A stretch of DNA of 64,000 nt from Litomosoides sigmodontis (taxonomy: Eukaryota; Nematoda; Chromadorea; Rhabditida; Onchocercidae), in assembly GCA_963070105.1 (NCBI GenBank), contig OY718807.1, positions 682,001 to 746,000 of the forward strand. The letters are read 5' to 3'. A program made the translations under genes and the position numbers. Shown here piece by piece: positions 30,552 to 44,400 of the stretch; within the stretch, counting starts at the first letter, position 1; the number at the start of each line of letters is the position of its first letter. The notes below the pieces were generated by a model that saw only the letters and a list, made by a program, of their open reading frames with translations, was not told the DNA's origin and made no database searches.

Positions 30552-32805
30552 ATGGCTTTCCTCAAACGACGTGGATATAAATTTCATGTTGATTTAGAGC
30601 TTTTACATTTAAGTGACGTACCACTGGTTAATGCCGTCCTCTTTGCTAAGGTATAATATTGATTAAATATGATTTGGATTGCAAGTTATACTCTCCATAT
30701 AAGCAAAATCTGCTTAAACGCATATAACTTTATGGAGCAGAAATAATAATTTGTGCTGTTTTTGCAGGTTCGTTTATTGAATGGCGGTGCATTTGAAGGT
30801 GTCACAGAACGCGTTCAAGTACTCAATCATTCAGCTAATTGGAATAGTCATTTCAATTTCTCATGTCGGATTTCACCGGATCCTTTGACGGGTGTTCTTG
30901 AAAGGTGTGCATGCAGAATCTCTCTTCGTAAAGTAAGTTTTATATTGTGTAGTAGGTGATGTATATTATATTGTATAATAAGTGAATAATATAATTAATG
31001 TTATTTGAAGAAAATTATGGTAAAGCAATAAGAATTACAATAAAGTGAAGCTTCTTACTCTTCTAAATAAAGTAACGACACTAACCGTAAGTTATTCGTT
31101 GTTTAGTTTATTGTTGGTCGGTATTCCAGACTAGGTGTTCCAACAGTCAGTCATGGCATGTTGATATTATGATGATTTGTTGACACAGCACATTCTTTTA
31201 TTATCTTTGAGACTTTTAACTGCAACCATTGTCACACATCGAGACTTTAGCAACAGTGTTTGTTTTAGGAGCAGAAAGGTGGCAAATCATATTCGAAACT
31301 TGGCTTCGTTGACATAAACTTAGCACAGTTTGCTGCGTCAGGTGTTGAGGGAATTACTCGGTCATATCTGCTAGATGGTTATGGAGTGAATCAGCGTCAG
31401 GATAATTCGAGGATTCTTATTAAAGTTACAATGAGTCACCAAAGTGCAGACCCAATTTTTAAAGTGTAAATTTTTGAATTGGTCTTTCGGCTTCTAAAAA
31501 CGCGGTCTTGATTATTGAAAATCTATGAACGTAAATAAGCACTACCTGTGGGATTAAAAATATTCCATGAAAAGCAAAGATTGGGTCAGATATTGATTTA
31601 TAACGCAGTAGAGTGTGCTCGGAAACAGTGTTTCAGAGAATTTGATTTAATTCGGATGAAAGTGAAAACCTAATATTAAAAAAAAAGTAGTATAGTACTT
31701 TTGTATGGAAATCTTAAGCATAAATTTCAGTTTTAATTTACACTTGCATTTTTCTATCTGCAGTCCAAGAAATGAGTCACTATCAGAGGAATTAATCTTA
31801 AACCCAATGGATAGAAAAGCACCACCAAACGACAGCTATCTTTCACAGAAAAAAGCCGACAGTGACTCTGTTGATTCATCATCCATAGAAGATGTGTCAC
31901 AATGTCATGGTATTGTTTTTCATAGTCACATTAGTGTCAGGATTATTTAATGTTGAGATAGATCTATATGGATCTTATCAATAGAGTTATGCTAATTATC
32001 AATATATGTTATTTAATGTACCTGCTGGCTATTTTATTAGTATTAATGTGGCAAATATCTAAATCAGATCTTTATTTTCGTAATATTTTGGACATATGTG
32101 GCTGGGTTTAAGTAAAAGGAAGATATAATATATTTTACAGATGACAGTTCTTTGGCAATCGCAGCAACATCTACTGGTGTCGATCACTATGCAATAGAAA
32201 ATCCATTCAAGAATAATAGTTTGAAGAAATCAGATGTAGTTCGGCGGAATATTGGTTCAGCCTTGGCGCAGTCTAGAAGATTAAGTCAAGACAGGTAAGG
32301 TAAAATATGTGTGAAACTGAACACAGAAGAATGAAAGATGTGCAGGATAACATAATGTTACTAGTTTTTGATAGTATTTTATGTGGTTAATTGGGATATT
32401 CTGTTGTAGATCTCAGATGGCTAAAAATAGTGAATGCGTGAATGAAACAGCTACAAGGATACGTGCTACACGTGTGGATGCAGAGGACTTGATTGACCGT
32501 ATGTTACAGGAGACAGTTATCAGTGATAATGGGTCCGAAGATCGGTCCGCTGATAGAGGTACTATTAGTTCCATTCCATAATTGCAATCCAATTACAAGC
32601 TGGAACTGAATGTTTTATTCAAATACGAGCAGTTTTATTACATTGGAAGCAATTTGTTGTCTTTTTGTGTATTTACATTTCAGGATTAGCGCTTTTCGTG
32701 TCAAGAAATGGTGAAGCAGTTGTAGGTGCAAATATGTTGCCCACAGATTCATTCGAACGTGTTCATATATCATCAGATGTAGGGTCACCGTTATCTAATG
32801 GTTGA
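30552..32805 (+). CDS. sym-3: SYM-3 / FAM102 (EEIG1) NT-C2 domain protein
   Basis: FAM102/SYM-3 proteins carry an N-terminal C2 (NT-C2) domain and act in membrane trafficking; in C. elegans sym-3 is a synthetic-lethal partner in epithelial integrity. Seven exons keep frame and give 343 residues: 30552-30650, 30768-30932, 31269-31465, 31764-31909, 32141-32294, 32410-32558 and 32684-32805. The NT-C2 domain (about residues 1-155) shows MAFLKRRGYKF, VPLVNAVLFAKVRLL, LRKEQKGGKSYSKLGFVDIN and LAQFAASG, then QDNSRILIKVTM. A Ser/Asp-rich linker follows. The conserved C-terminal block reads RATRVDAEDLIDRMLQ, then LALFVSRNGEAVVGA, exactly where FAM102A/B have theirs. The start ATG is the family start; the frame is open upstream, but that part lies in the presumed 5' UTR. 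Confidence 0.95.
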
Positions 32806-35488
32806 ATTCCTCTTTTAGAAGCTAGATAGTTGAAAATAGATTTTTTTAACGGGTTATTTTGTGATTGTATTTGTTTTTTCCTTAGTATAAATGTATTTTT
32901 TGCTTTTTTTTCATTTTTTACCAATTTAGTTTTTGGTATTACGATGATAGATCGATGTATTCAGCTATTACTGATAGGAATTAGAAGAAAGAAGTTAGTT
33001 AAAAAATATCAGTTTATGGTAAAAGAGAAGAGTTGAAGATGAAATCTTGTTGTTTTCGATTAATAGGAAGATGTATCTGTCGGTTCATATATCATTTCAT
33101 CGATCTCCTTGCAATCATTGGCATACTATAATTGGTGGAGTAATGCTATTGCGAGTATTATACGGTTATGAGATTATAAAGTCTGACGTTGAGTCTACTT
33201 TATTCACTTGCATGAGGCAGTGATGGAAGTCAAGAGGTCCACGAAGTTTTCATTTTTATGTAACATTCTTTTAAAGCTTTCGCTTTTCCTGATTTCACTT
33301 GTTGTTCCTTTTTTCGAAGAATTGTAGAAAATAAACTTAAATTATGCGTAATGTTCCGATAATTCGTTTATTAGCGCTGTTGGTTCCAACATGAGTAGAA
33401 ACAATATACAATCTAATTTTTTTAAAAATATGGTTTCGAATACACAATACGTGATGGCATAAATCGAAGTTTTTTGATTTTTTTTTCCTTTGAATAAGAG
33501 AAAGATGTAGCTGATTAATTTAATTCATGTTACATGCCTAGGTGTCACTTTATAAAACGCAAAATTTTTTTTAAGAAACAATAGCAATTTGGGAGGGAGG
33601 AAGTCGTGAAAGATGATGATATCTTGAGTGGGTGAAAATAAATTGTTGATTTTGCAGTTAATCAAATTTTCTTTTCATCTGTTTATTTCTTGTCATTTAA
33701 TAAGAAATCGAAATAAACGATAAAGCGGCGGAAATTTTTGGTAAGCAAAAAACAAAGTATGAAGAAAATAGAAGTCTTCAACAAATAAAGTACCATTCTA
33801 ACGCGAAGTTCGATTATGTCCTCACAGTTTCATATTATAATAAAAATGGAAGAGCGAAGCGGTTCGTCAATTTACTCCCACCATCTTTTATTTATCTGAG
33901 CGTCATACTATTTCCTTACAAATTTTTATTGTTTACTTTTTACATTTCATATTTATAGTCTTATGTTGCTTTCGCATCTTTCATACACTTCAAGTTTTCG
34001 GTTGCATTAAAATTAGCATTTATTTCCAAGTCGTGAATTGAAGTAAAGTGCGAACCGGACACCGTGCAGAAGATGCTACGCTGTTAGTCCAGCAGCAATG
34101 ATTTCCAAAAAACAAAAAAAAAATATTGGAGGGAGTTCATTTCAACACTAATTTTTCAGTCTTAAACTAAAAATAACACTGAGTTGGCGTTCACGTCTAT
34201 GTCTGCCTTCGTCAAATCATTTCAAGCAAACAATAACGGTTGGGAAGCGAAAAACCAGAGAGAAAAGTAAAAAACAAATTAAAAAAAACAGTTAAAAAAT
34301 AATTGACAAGTCGAGAAATGAACAGAAAAATGCAGGGAAAACTTTGAAAAACTAAAAACTTTTGGAATTTGTGGAATTCATGAATTGAAAAGCTCAAAGA
34401 ATGGCAAAATTGAACAGGCACAATGAATACAAAAATTGGCACTGATCAAAAGAATAAGTATTCGAAGTTGCGATATGCAAAGTAATTCAATGCTTGCAGA
34501 AAATCGGTTTGGAAAAATTTTAAGGATTTACCAAAAGTGAAAAATGTCGGGATTGGTAAAGCTTGAAGAAATCGTCGCATATGTAATTGCCACAATTAAC
34601 AGGTCAATTCAAAAGGATAATAAATAAAAGTTGACAAAAAAGGGTAAAATTGTGTATATTTTTTATTAATCAGTTTAATTTTGTGTGTTTTTTAAGTAAG
34701 TCATCAAAGTAATTTACTTTTATGTATTTTTTGAATGTCTTCTGTCCCTTCTACATCTTTTTCCCATTTTTCATTCGTTATTTTAATTTAATTACTGTAT
34801 CCCACAATTTATTTGAGGCAGAATTTTTTGTCTAATTTATTAAACCTGCATTTTGTCTTTTCCCTGTCAGACACGACCTCCCGTGTGATCTGTAGAGGCG
34901 TGGACGAAAAAGATGAGAATTCGGGGCTATTAAAGTAGTAAAAGGAAAATGAAATGAAATGAACAATATTTTACAAATGAAAATCATTTGATCGTTCAAA
35001 AAAAGCGAATAGTTAATTTTTCCTTCTTCTAATGTTTGCGCTTCCAATGAATCACTTCATTTTTTCGCCTTGTCCTTCGATCATTGTTTTGTTTGAATTC
35101 GGACAAACATTCAACACGAGTTATTTTAGTAAAAGAGACTGTCACAATGGCTGTCACCAATGTAACGAAGCTTTTCAATAAATGCATTTGTATGCCTCCC
35201 TCTCTCTCTCCCTGTACGATAGCTCTAAAATTGTCTCAAAATGTGAATTGAATAGACTAACACTGGTTTGTTTAGCTACACAGAGGAGCTGCACAGTATG
35301 TGCACCAAACCTAAATTCATATAATTTAGAAAAGTTGAATTGCATCGGTCAGTGCGGTCAGCCCAGTTATATATTGTTGTTTCATACTGGGTACGCGAAC
35401 GTGTGTGTGTGTGCACGTGTGCGTGCATGTGTGCATATTTACGTCCGTCTTCTCATTCATCCATTAATTCCTACAACTATCACTTGTA
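32806..35488. other. 2.7-kb intergenic region
   Basis: This is an AT-rich spacer with many A/T homopolymer runs (for example about 34260-34310). No open frame has convincing composition or splice context. A GT-rich patch begins just before the next gene at about 35399-35435, and a CT-rich patch lies at 35198-35212. Promoter elements for the downstream gene presumably lie in the right half. Confidence 0.4.
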
Positions 35489-38400
35489 ATGCCGACACTT
35501 CGTCTTATCATTTTATCAGTAAGCTTTGTTCTTATTCATATTATAATTAAAGCGGCCAACTCTCTTGCCTTCTTCTTCGCTCTCACTTATCAGAAAAATT
35601 ATTTTAATATATTATTTTCTAACAGGGACGATAGATCATTTGTGTCGCTAAATGTTAGCAGCAGCAACAAAAACTCCACAAATGTTATTTGTGGCTCGAA
35701 TTCAGGCTTAATTAATAAGTTGAAATCTGGGAATTAACCAATTAAATACTAATATGTTGTTTTAACGAATTGAATTGGGTTTTCATTGCATCAAATGCAA
35801 CGATATTAGAAGTATCCCTTTATTTGCTGGGACATACCGGGACACTTCACGCTCTCATACTACTTTAGGGATATTTATTGGGAACAGCATCGGCGACCTT
35901 TTTTGCAACGTTCGAGTGCAAGCCAGGTGTGAATGCGAAAAAGGCGAATCCCTCCGATAACAGAACGTACTTCCACTGTAATGCTAATGGGTAATTAATT
36001 AATTTTTGGTAGCGACCTTTTCTCTTATCTTTGGCTTTTGAAGTAAAGGAGAAAGTGCGCGACTAGCACATTCGATGATTAAGTTTGCTTATTATGTACA
36101 AACATGAATGCCAGAAGCTAACGCTATGACTGATTAATATTTGATAGTCTCATATTATACTATAATTCCTCTTAACTTCGCAAAATTTTCCTTCTCCTTG
36201 CCTTCCAGGCAATTTTCAAAGCGCAAATGTCCTGCTGATATGAGCTTTAATGCAACATTGTCGGAATGTGTATCCGAAGCACAACATGCAAATCATATCG
36301 ATCCACTCTTACTACCTCACTTTCAAGCACCCGGTATATCTTCCAATTGTTACTTGATTTTTATCTAATAACATAAGATTGCATTTGAAACCTTTAAAAT
36401 TAAACCTAACAAATATCTTAAAATGTAACGAATAAAAATCAATTTAAAATAATATTGAAACTATATTATAATAATTCAAATTAAATTAGTAGTATTGATG
36501 AAAACGTGTGTGACACTTTCTTCTTCCTGAAAGAAATTTCAAGTTTAGATGAATGAATAAGATTTCGATTCAACAAGCATGCATGAAATTGAAATGAAAT
36601 GTAGTAAATTTTCCAGTTATCTCTAGTGATCTAGACCGAGGCATCCATAAATCGTCACAACAAAGTTAGTAGCATTAGCGTGGGGAAAAGCTGAGCAAAG
36701 AGCCAACAAGTCCACAGCTCCTCATATTTTAGATGATCTGTGTGGCAATGATGGCATCCCAATGACTCGTTTAAGTTCGCCAGTTATTTGCAATCCATCG
36801 ATCATTAGCTGTCCAGATGGTTTGTCACTTAGTTTGCTATCTATGTCAGTACAGTTTCTTAATCCCACGGTTATTTTCTCACTCTTTTGTGTGAAGTTGG
36901 CGCTATCAGTTAATTACTAATTTATTCCTCGCGACTAATTAGGATATGTTTGTACGACGTATGCAAAGACGGGCACCGCATATTGTTGCCAAGGTGGGAG
37001 CGAAACAATGGAAGATAATGAGGAAGACTACTGTCCGGACGATCAAGTAACTTATCTTGAGGTATCCATGAGAAGTTCCAATGATGATGTTGTTTATGAG
37101 AAGGCGTGGAAGAATTTAAACATTTCCTAATATTCTTTAACTACTCTGATGAAATACTGAGTTTATCAGTTGAAAATTTCAGCATTTAGAAAAAAACTGC
37201 TTGTAGCATAAGAAATGTCGTTGCAGATGGCAAACGGAAGGCCTCGGAGTTGCTCATTAACTTCTGGTAATTCATGTCCAGCAGGTTTCAAGTGTACCGC
37301 AGTAAGACGCGTCACCGCAGATAAATCGATATTCCGATGCTGCGGCAAAAATTTCGGTTGTCCGCGAAATTCCGCCGCACAAATCAATTCCATCACTGGT
37401 TCCTTTGTTCCCTGCTCTACCAAATCAAAGTACTTTTTTCATGTTTGAAATTTTTTTAGTAAATTAATGGTTAAAACTTTTTACTTAAAGAATTAGTGGA
37501 AAAATTTTTTAATGAAGGGATGAAGTAATAAAGGAATAATAAAAGTAATGGACAGAACTTTAGAAAAGTAAAAGCGAAAAACAGTTACGTTCGTAATTAT
37601 TAAATGACAAGTAAAGTGAAAGTGAGATAAGAGTAGCAGGAATAGCGGAGGAGAAAGCGAGCAGTATTTAAGTTTAAGTAGTAAAAGCAGTTTATAGTGA
37701 TATTTTAATTCTTAAAACTTTTAGTTCATGTCGAAGTGGCTTTGCTTGCATTCGAAGTACTCTTTTTGACAGATCGATTTGTTGCTCATTAGAAAATTCA
37801 GCGTCACACAGTAAGTTTAAATAACTTTTTCAATGTTTTTTTAAAGAAAAGGAATTTTCGTTTGAGTGAAATTCAAAAATTTCTCCGAATTTCAGTGGTA
37901 ACTAATTCATTAATTACGTGCACCAAACTGTTGGCAAATTGTTGTTTAAATAAATGGATAAACAAATTTAGATTACTGCCCAGCTGGTAAAGCTCTAAAT
38001 AACGGTGCCGAGGAATGCTCTGAGAAATTGCTATGTCGTGACGGATACTTTTGCGTAACAAACGGCAATAAAAATTACTGTTGTCCATCACACGGTAAAT
38101 CTTAAGGTGTAATAATCGATTTCAACAACACTGAAGGGACTTGTGATAAGTTTAATTTTAATTTTGCTCCTGCAAAAGATGTTTATTTATTTAACACCCA
38201 GTCGTAATTTCATAAATCAGCCAGCAAATAAACTAACCGTTACATTTATTAATTTCAGAAAAAGTTTGCACGTTACCACGTGAAATCGGTAACTGCTGGC
38301 ATGGAAGATCGAAATCATACGTTACGCGGTATTTTTTCGATATTAAAACAGGCACTTGTCGATCGTTTAATTATAGCGGTTGTGGCGGTAACGATAATAA

Positions 38401-41400
38401 TTTTCTTAGTTTGGATCAGTGTCACGGATTTTGTCTTGCTCGTAAATTTTAATTATCATTAAAACAGCAAATGAAATGGAAAGCAGAGATGAGAGTGGTG
38501 AGAACAGTTATTAAGATAGTCGATGTGCAAAGATTTATTATTTTAAAAATTTAATAACGATGCTAAATCGAAAATATGCAATACACCACGAAAAGATATG
38601 AATGTTTACTTTGTTGCAATCTGTGATTTAAAATGTCATTCGGATTGTTTAGGAATAAGCATTAAAACTGGTATGCACAGAAATGATCGGTATGAGAAGT
38701 GATTTCCAAAGTAAACAAATTTTCAGTTTGGTTTGATTTAATTCAATTTCTCCATTCCTTCATCGTTTCAGAGCAATGCGAAACCGGAATAGCATACCGT
38801 ATGGATGCATTAAGTGCTGCATGCTCACCGTATATGCCTAATACGTGTCCTAAGCATTTCACCTGTCGTGAACCACTTTTTGGACCCGTATCTATATGTT
38901 GTCCTAATCCAGGTTAAATATTCTGAACAAACAAAACATTAACGCATTTCACAGCTCACTTGATTATTTTATGACCATATCCAGTGGCTCGCTTTCTATA
39001 CAGTAGGTGGAGAAAAAAAGCAGCAGCAACAACAATCAACCTATTTTTAATCCGTCAAACTGTTACGCAGTCGTCGGCCTGCGTAATTTCAACTTTAAGC
39101 GTCCTGCCAAAAGTTGCCATACTTTAACACATTGCACATAACTTGCGGTTACGAATAGAGCAGAGCAGTAATTGCGTAAGATTTGTTCGGACTATCTATC
39201 GGTGCGTTTGAGAGGTAAAAAAGTGTGAAATTCATAGAGACGGTGTGTAAGGAGGTGCCAACTGCTGGAACAAATTGCTTCGGTCAACGAATAGCTATGC
39301 GGCGATATTATTTCGATGAAACAGTGCAGCAGTGCAAACCCTTTGAATATTTCGGGTGTTCTGGCAACAGCAACAATTTCCGTAGCAAAGTGGAATGTGA
39401 ACGTTTTTGCTTGGGTAACCTTGATAGAGGTGAAGTTTAATGAAAGTAACAGGACAATGCTAAAATTACTATTTGCCACAATTATCATAATGTATTATGT
39501 GCAGTATGCGACGGTAGCGCTCCATTGAAAGATCCGAGTGGACAGTTGCAGAAGTGCACATCATCGCTGGGATGTCCTCCTGGATACAAATGCAACATCA
39601 ATCAGTACTGTTGTCCAACGCCTGGTTAGTGCTCTCTAATCACTTAATAGTACATATTCATTCGTCTTCTATTAAATGATAAATAAAGAAATTATGAACA
39701 TTTCGGCCACATCGATGACACAGAATTAATCGCTTGAACCCTTTCAAGAAAAAGAACAAGATTAGTAAGCGCAAATTGCCATTTTGCGCATTCTCTATTA
39801 CAGAATTTGCATGTACGGTATCAATGAGCAGTGGGCATTCATGCGCAAATAGCATGCAGCATGTAGCGTGGTATTATAATGCAATAACTGAAAATTGCAT
39901 GCAATTCACGTATTTAGGTATGTGAAATTTGGTTTTTAAATGATAGAAAGTAAATTGATTAAACGGAGACCTTCGTGCTGCTGATATTGCTTTCCTACAT
40001 TTTAAATGTAATTTTGAATGAATTATAGGCTGTGGAGGTAGTGCAAATCGTTTTGCAAGTCGGCAAGCATGCATGATGCATTGTGGTAACAGATCTGTTA
40101 AATTTGGTCAATGTCCTTTGGGAATGTCACCGTATATGCGTGATGGGAATGAGTTGCCTCAGGTTTTTCTGCTTACAGATTTCTTTATTGCTAAACTTCC
40201 TATGTCTCATTGTTGATATCATAAATGATTTTTGTTCTACGCAAATGAAGAATTGAAATAAGAAAATGAATTAATTAGAAGCTAAGAAACGTTTGAATAA
40301 AACAATGTAACGGTTGGCTACCAAAAGAAGTGTGAGAATTATGATAATCCAGAAATGGCGTTGTCGCTCAAATATAACGTACGGTACGTTCAGATGTGTA
40401 AATTAAATGTTGTGGGTTCGTGTCCGGCATTATCATCGTGTGTTCCATCAACAACAAATACTCCCATTTGTTGCAAAACCGAAGCAGTGTGTCCTGAGCA
40501 GCGAATGCCGTATATCATTCCAGGTAAATCACTTGCACTCTCTTAACACTGTCAAGTTCATTAGGTTAATTTTATTCTTTTTCCAGGCTCCGATTCAACA
40601 GTAAGTTGCCAATCGAACAGGGAAAATTGTCCTTTATCATCGGAATGTGTGGAAAGGTAAAACTCTATTATATTTATTCACTCATTTACTTAATAACAAT
40701 TTCTAACTTCAATTAACGGATCATTTTAAAATTATCATGAATCGTTCGTTGTACAAAAGCAATAAATGAAGTAGCTTTTGTTTATTTATCCAGAAAGGAG
40801 TGACGGTGTGGTAGCGGAATGGAAATAAAATATAGCAAAATGTAGCACAGTATCTAGAGCGGTATGAGGATGACAAAATGTGATACGTTATTATCCACCG
40901 TAGTTGGGATCTGTGGAAGAAAGTGGTTTAGGAATTCCGAGATTTGAATACGAAAGGAAGGAGAGAGAGACGAGTTGAAGTAATTAGCAGATGCAAACAT
41001 ACAACAAATTGTGATTAAATTTTAGCTCAGTTAGAGGCTTTTATATGTGCTGCTTGCGATCACGAAGTAGTTCGTTGGATGTAAATTCGAATTTTAATCT
41101 TGAATGTCCAAAAAATCTTTCAACAAATGGTCAACGTTGTCAAATAAATGGTGACGACGTGTGTCCTAAAGAATATGTTTGCTTGAACCGTTTACCTTCA
41201 AGGGGAGGTTTATGTTGTAAGACGAAACCTGTATGTCTGAAAGGAAAGGAAAATTTTATTTACGGACAAAAGGTATGTCAGTTTTTTAAAATACCGGAAG
41301 ATATGTAGCAAAAAACATTTGCTGAATTCTCGATAGCCTCTTAAATTCTAAAATCACTGCTGGACCAGACTTTACTTTGGACGTGTTAGTTTGCTCATCA

Positions 41401-44400
41401 TTTACTAATGGTTTACCAGTTCGTAAGACGGCAAATTTGGCCACCTCTGCTGCAACTAGAATTTATTTCACTGTTCAGGCACAAATTTGCGGTCCGGAAC
41501 TGGATGAATGTCCAAAAAATACGGCATGTTTGGTTTCCTCCGTGCCCACTGTCAGTATATGCTGCAAATTTGCATCACTTCCAGCTGCAGCGTCAAAATT
41601 CTCGCGATCTAAGTTGATCACATCACTGTGCTCAAACGGTCGAACACCTTTCTACGATGCGGGTAAGCGCTTTGATCTTTTAATTTCGAATGCTCACTTT
41701 AATTACTTCTTTATTATAATTCGAAACTTTTAAATCTGTTGATTTAAATGCATCAATGGCTGTATAGACCTCGTAATAAGAAAACAAAATTTTCATGCGT
41801 ATATGGCAGAATGAATTGCATACGTGAAAGGGTAACAAATAATGCTGATGACATTGTAGCATACTATGATTACAGGTTCACGAACACCAAGACAGTGCTT
41901 AACATCGCGTCGTAGTCAATGTCCTAGTAAATTTAGTTGTCAAGTAGCTAAATCTGGCGGCTTATATTATTGCTGCCCAGTTTCACCATATGAGTGTGCT
42001 AATGGTCGTAAAGCTTATATAGCGGCCGGTTCATCAGTTCCTCAAACGTGTAACGTGAATTTCAATAGCTGTCCACTGGGTTACAGGTCAATGCATGCGA
42101 TAATTTACTATTCGTTATCAACTAATTCCAATGACAGTTCCATTTCTGCTGTTTTTCAACGAAGAGAAAATGGTTTTGCAAGCATATGTGCTAATATCAT
42201 ATATCTTTAGCTGCCACGCATCTGCAGATGGTTCTGCCACGTACTGTTGCCTGGATCTGGTATCGGAAGCGGAATGTCCCAATGGCGCATCACCGTACTT
42301 TTATGCAAATCGTCCCTTAGCATGTCCAGCTGGTTCAAATCGTTGTCCAGCCGGTTACGGCTGCGTCAGGTCAACAGTTCACACAGTACATCTCTGTTGC
42401 TCCATGTCACTTTCTCCGATGCCAATGTGCACTGATGGCATTGCTTACATTGAACCAGGCACTTTACTTTTCTCACCTAGCTGTTTCCTTCAAAAATTCA
42501 AATACCCTTTTTTTGAAAATCTATTTACATATTCTTGTAGTTTTGTTTTAATTGTTGCTATATGTAATTTGAAAAAAAAATAAAATAAAAAGAAAAAAGA
42601 ATCTAAAATTGAATTTACTTTCTAGTATCAAGCCAGCCGCAAGCCTGTTTACCTACGACAAACAACTGTCCTCCTGGTTATCAATGTCAAGAAAGCTCAA
42701 CATTGGGCCATTTCTTGTGCTGTACATCGGGACATTTGAATACTCGTTATTCCGGTTATCTATTCATTTTACTTCCTGAAAACAAGCCAGAACGCTGTAG
42801 CAATAAGCTATAAAGATGATCCATAAAACTAATTTTTTAGTCTACTTTTATGATAAATATAACGGACCACACTTGGATTGGACACTTATGTAACATAGCT
42901 TAAGACAGTCATTTTACCGTAGTAGTTACTAGTCGACTATAATAATTAGATGATAATCTGCATAATTTGTTAAAGGATATTGTCCACTTGGCCAAATACC
43001 ATATGTTCGGCATATAAATGAAGAGCCCCGAACTTGCCATATGGCCTTGCAACCATGTCCTACAGTTGCCCAGTACATGTGTATCTATAGTCCTGAGAAG
43101 ATGAATTCGTACTGTTGCGCACCGATCGATACCGCTTTAATGGGTCAATCAGAAGTTTCGCTGCAACTGCACAGAGAACGCATACCAATACGTATTTCTT
43201 TCCAAAACTTTCAAAAAGCTTTTAATATCTATCATTTTCAGTGTGCTTCCTTTCTTGTGAAAGGCTGAAAAAAAATGGTAAATTTTTCTAAATCAGGTCA
43301 TTTTAAGGAAGTGCGTGGCAAGCGCTACAGTGCTTTAAGCACAAATATAGTTGTGGTTTTACTTTATTCTAATTCAGCAACATCTTCTCTCCCATTTGCC
43401 TAAACTTTATAAGATTTGCAGTGGAAGACAGGTCAGGCTGTCCGATGGGATCACAGGCCTTGATAGACCAGTGGAATCAGTTTCAAGGTTGCAATCCAGG
43501 AGTGTGTCCCCAAATGTATTCATGTCACTATTCAGTTCAGTACAAGCGTTATCAGTGTTGCTCAGGCCTGTCAAATAGCCTACGACGTATGATGTCTGCA
43601 ATAGCTACCGATACGGCTGAAAGCGCAGAATGTGAGCCAGGAACAGCAAGAATAAAGGATCGGTGCATGAGACGTAATTTTTAAATCACTCAAGACACTG
43701 ACCTAAATCTCTCTCACTCATTTCATTCCTTTCTCCCCGCAGAATCTTCATCCATATTCTGCTCGATTCGCATTTTCCAGTACTGTACCTTGGTCAAAAA
43801 GGGTGCAAGGAAAATGATCAGTGCTCGATGCGCGTTGCGGAAGCGCGGTGCGAACAAAGTCATTGCGTCTGTCCACGGAATAAACTGATCCATCAATCGA
43901 AATGCGTAACACATTGTCCTGAGGGTTTGTTCATCTTGTTTGCTAGCCGCATAATTAATTTCAATTATCATGCAGCTAACTTTAAATTCGATTAATTCTT
44001 CTTGTTAGCTTTTTCTTTTACATATGATTATGGCTCTAAAATTTTCTATGAAGGAAATCTGCAAAGGTAGTTAACTGCGAAGTTATGCTACCAATTCATT
44101 TCATTAATGTTTTTTGCGTAAATTTTGCTATTGGCTACTTGCTCCTCTATTACAATATTAAATGACCGATTGGTTATTCTGCGATCTACCGTGAAGACAA
44201 ATATTTCAACAAAATTTCATTTCTTATAAAGATATTGTAATAAAAGACGAAAATAATACAAAAACATACAGATTTTGCTCCATCCTACTGCATTGATTTT
44301 GTTACTGGATCTTCCAGGATTCATCGATATAGTAGGCAGATGTCGCGATCTAACAACTATAGTTTTTATGGACTCGGTTGATGAACGCACCAATGGTACT

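Noticed and set aside
36617..36664. Possible exon after TTTTCCAG in the matrix gene
   Set aside because: Using it would require a 14-base intron before 36679. Direct splicing of 36333 to 36679 keeps frame, so it is probably intron.
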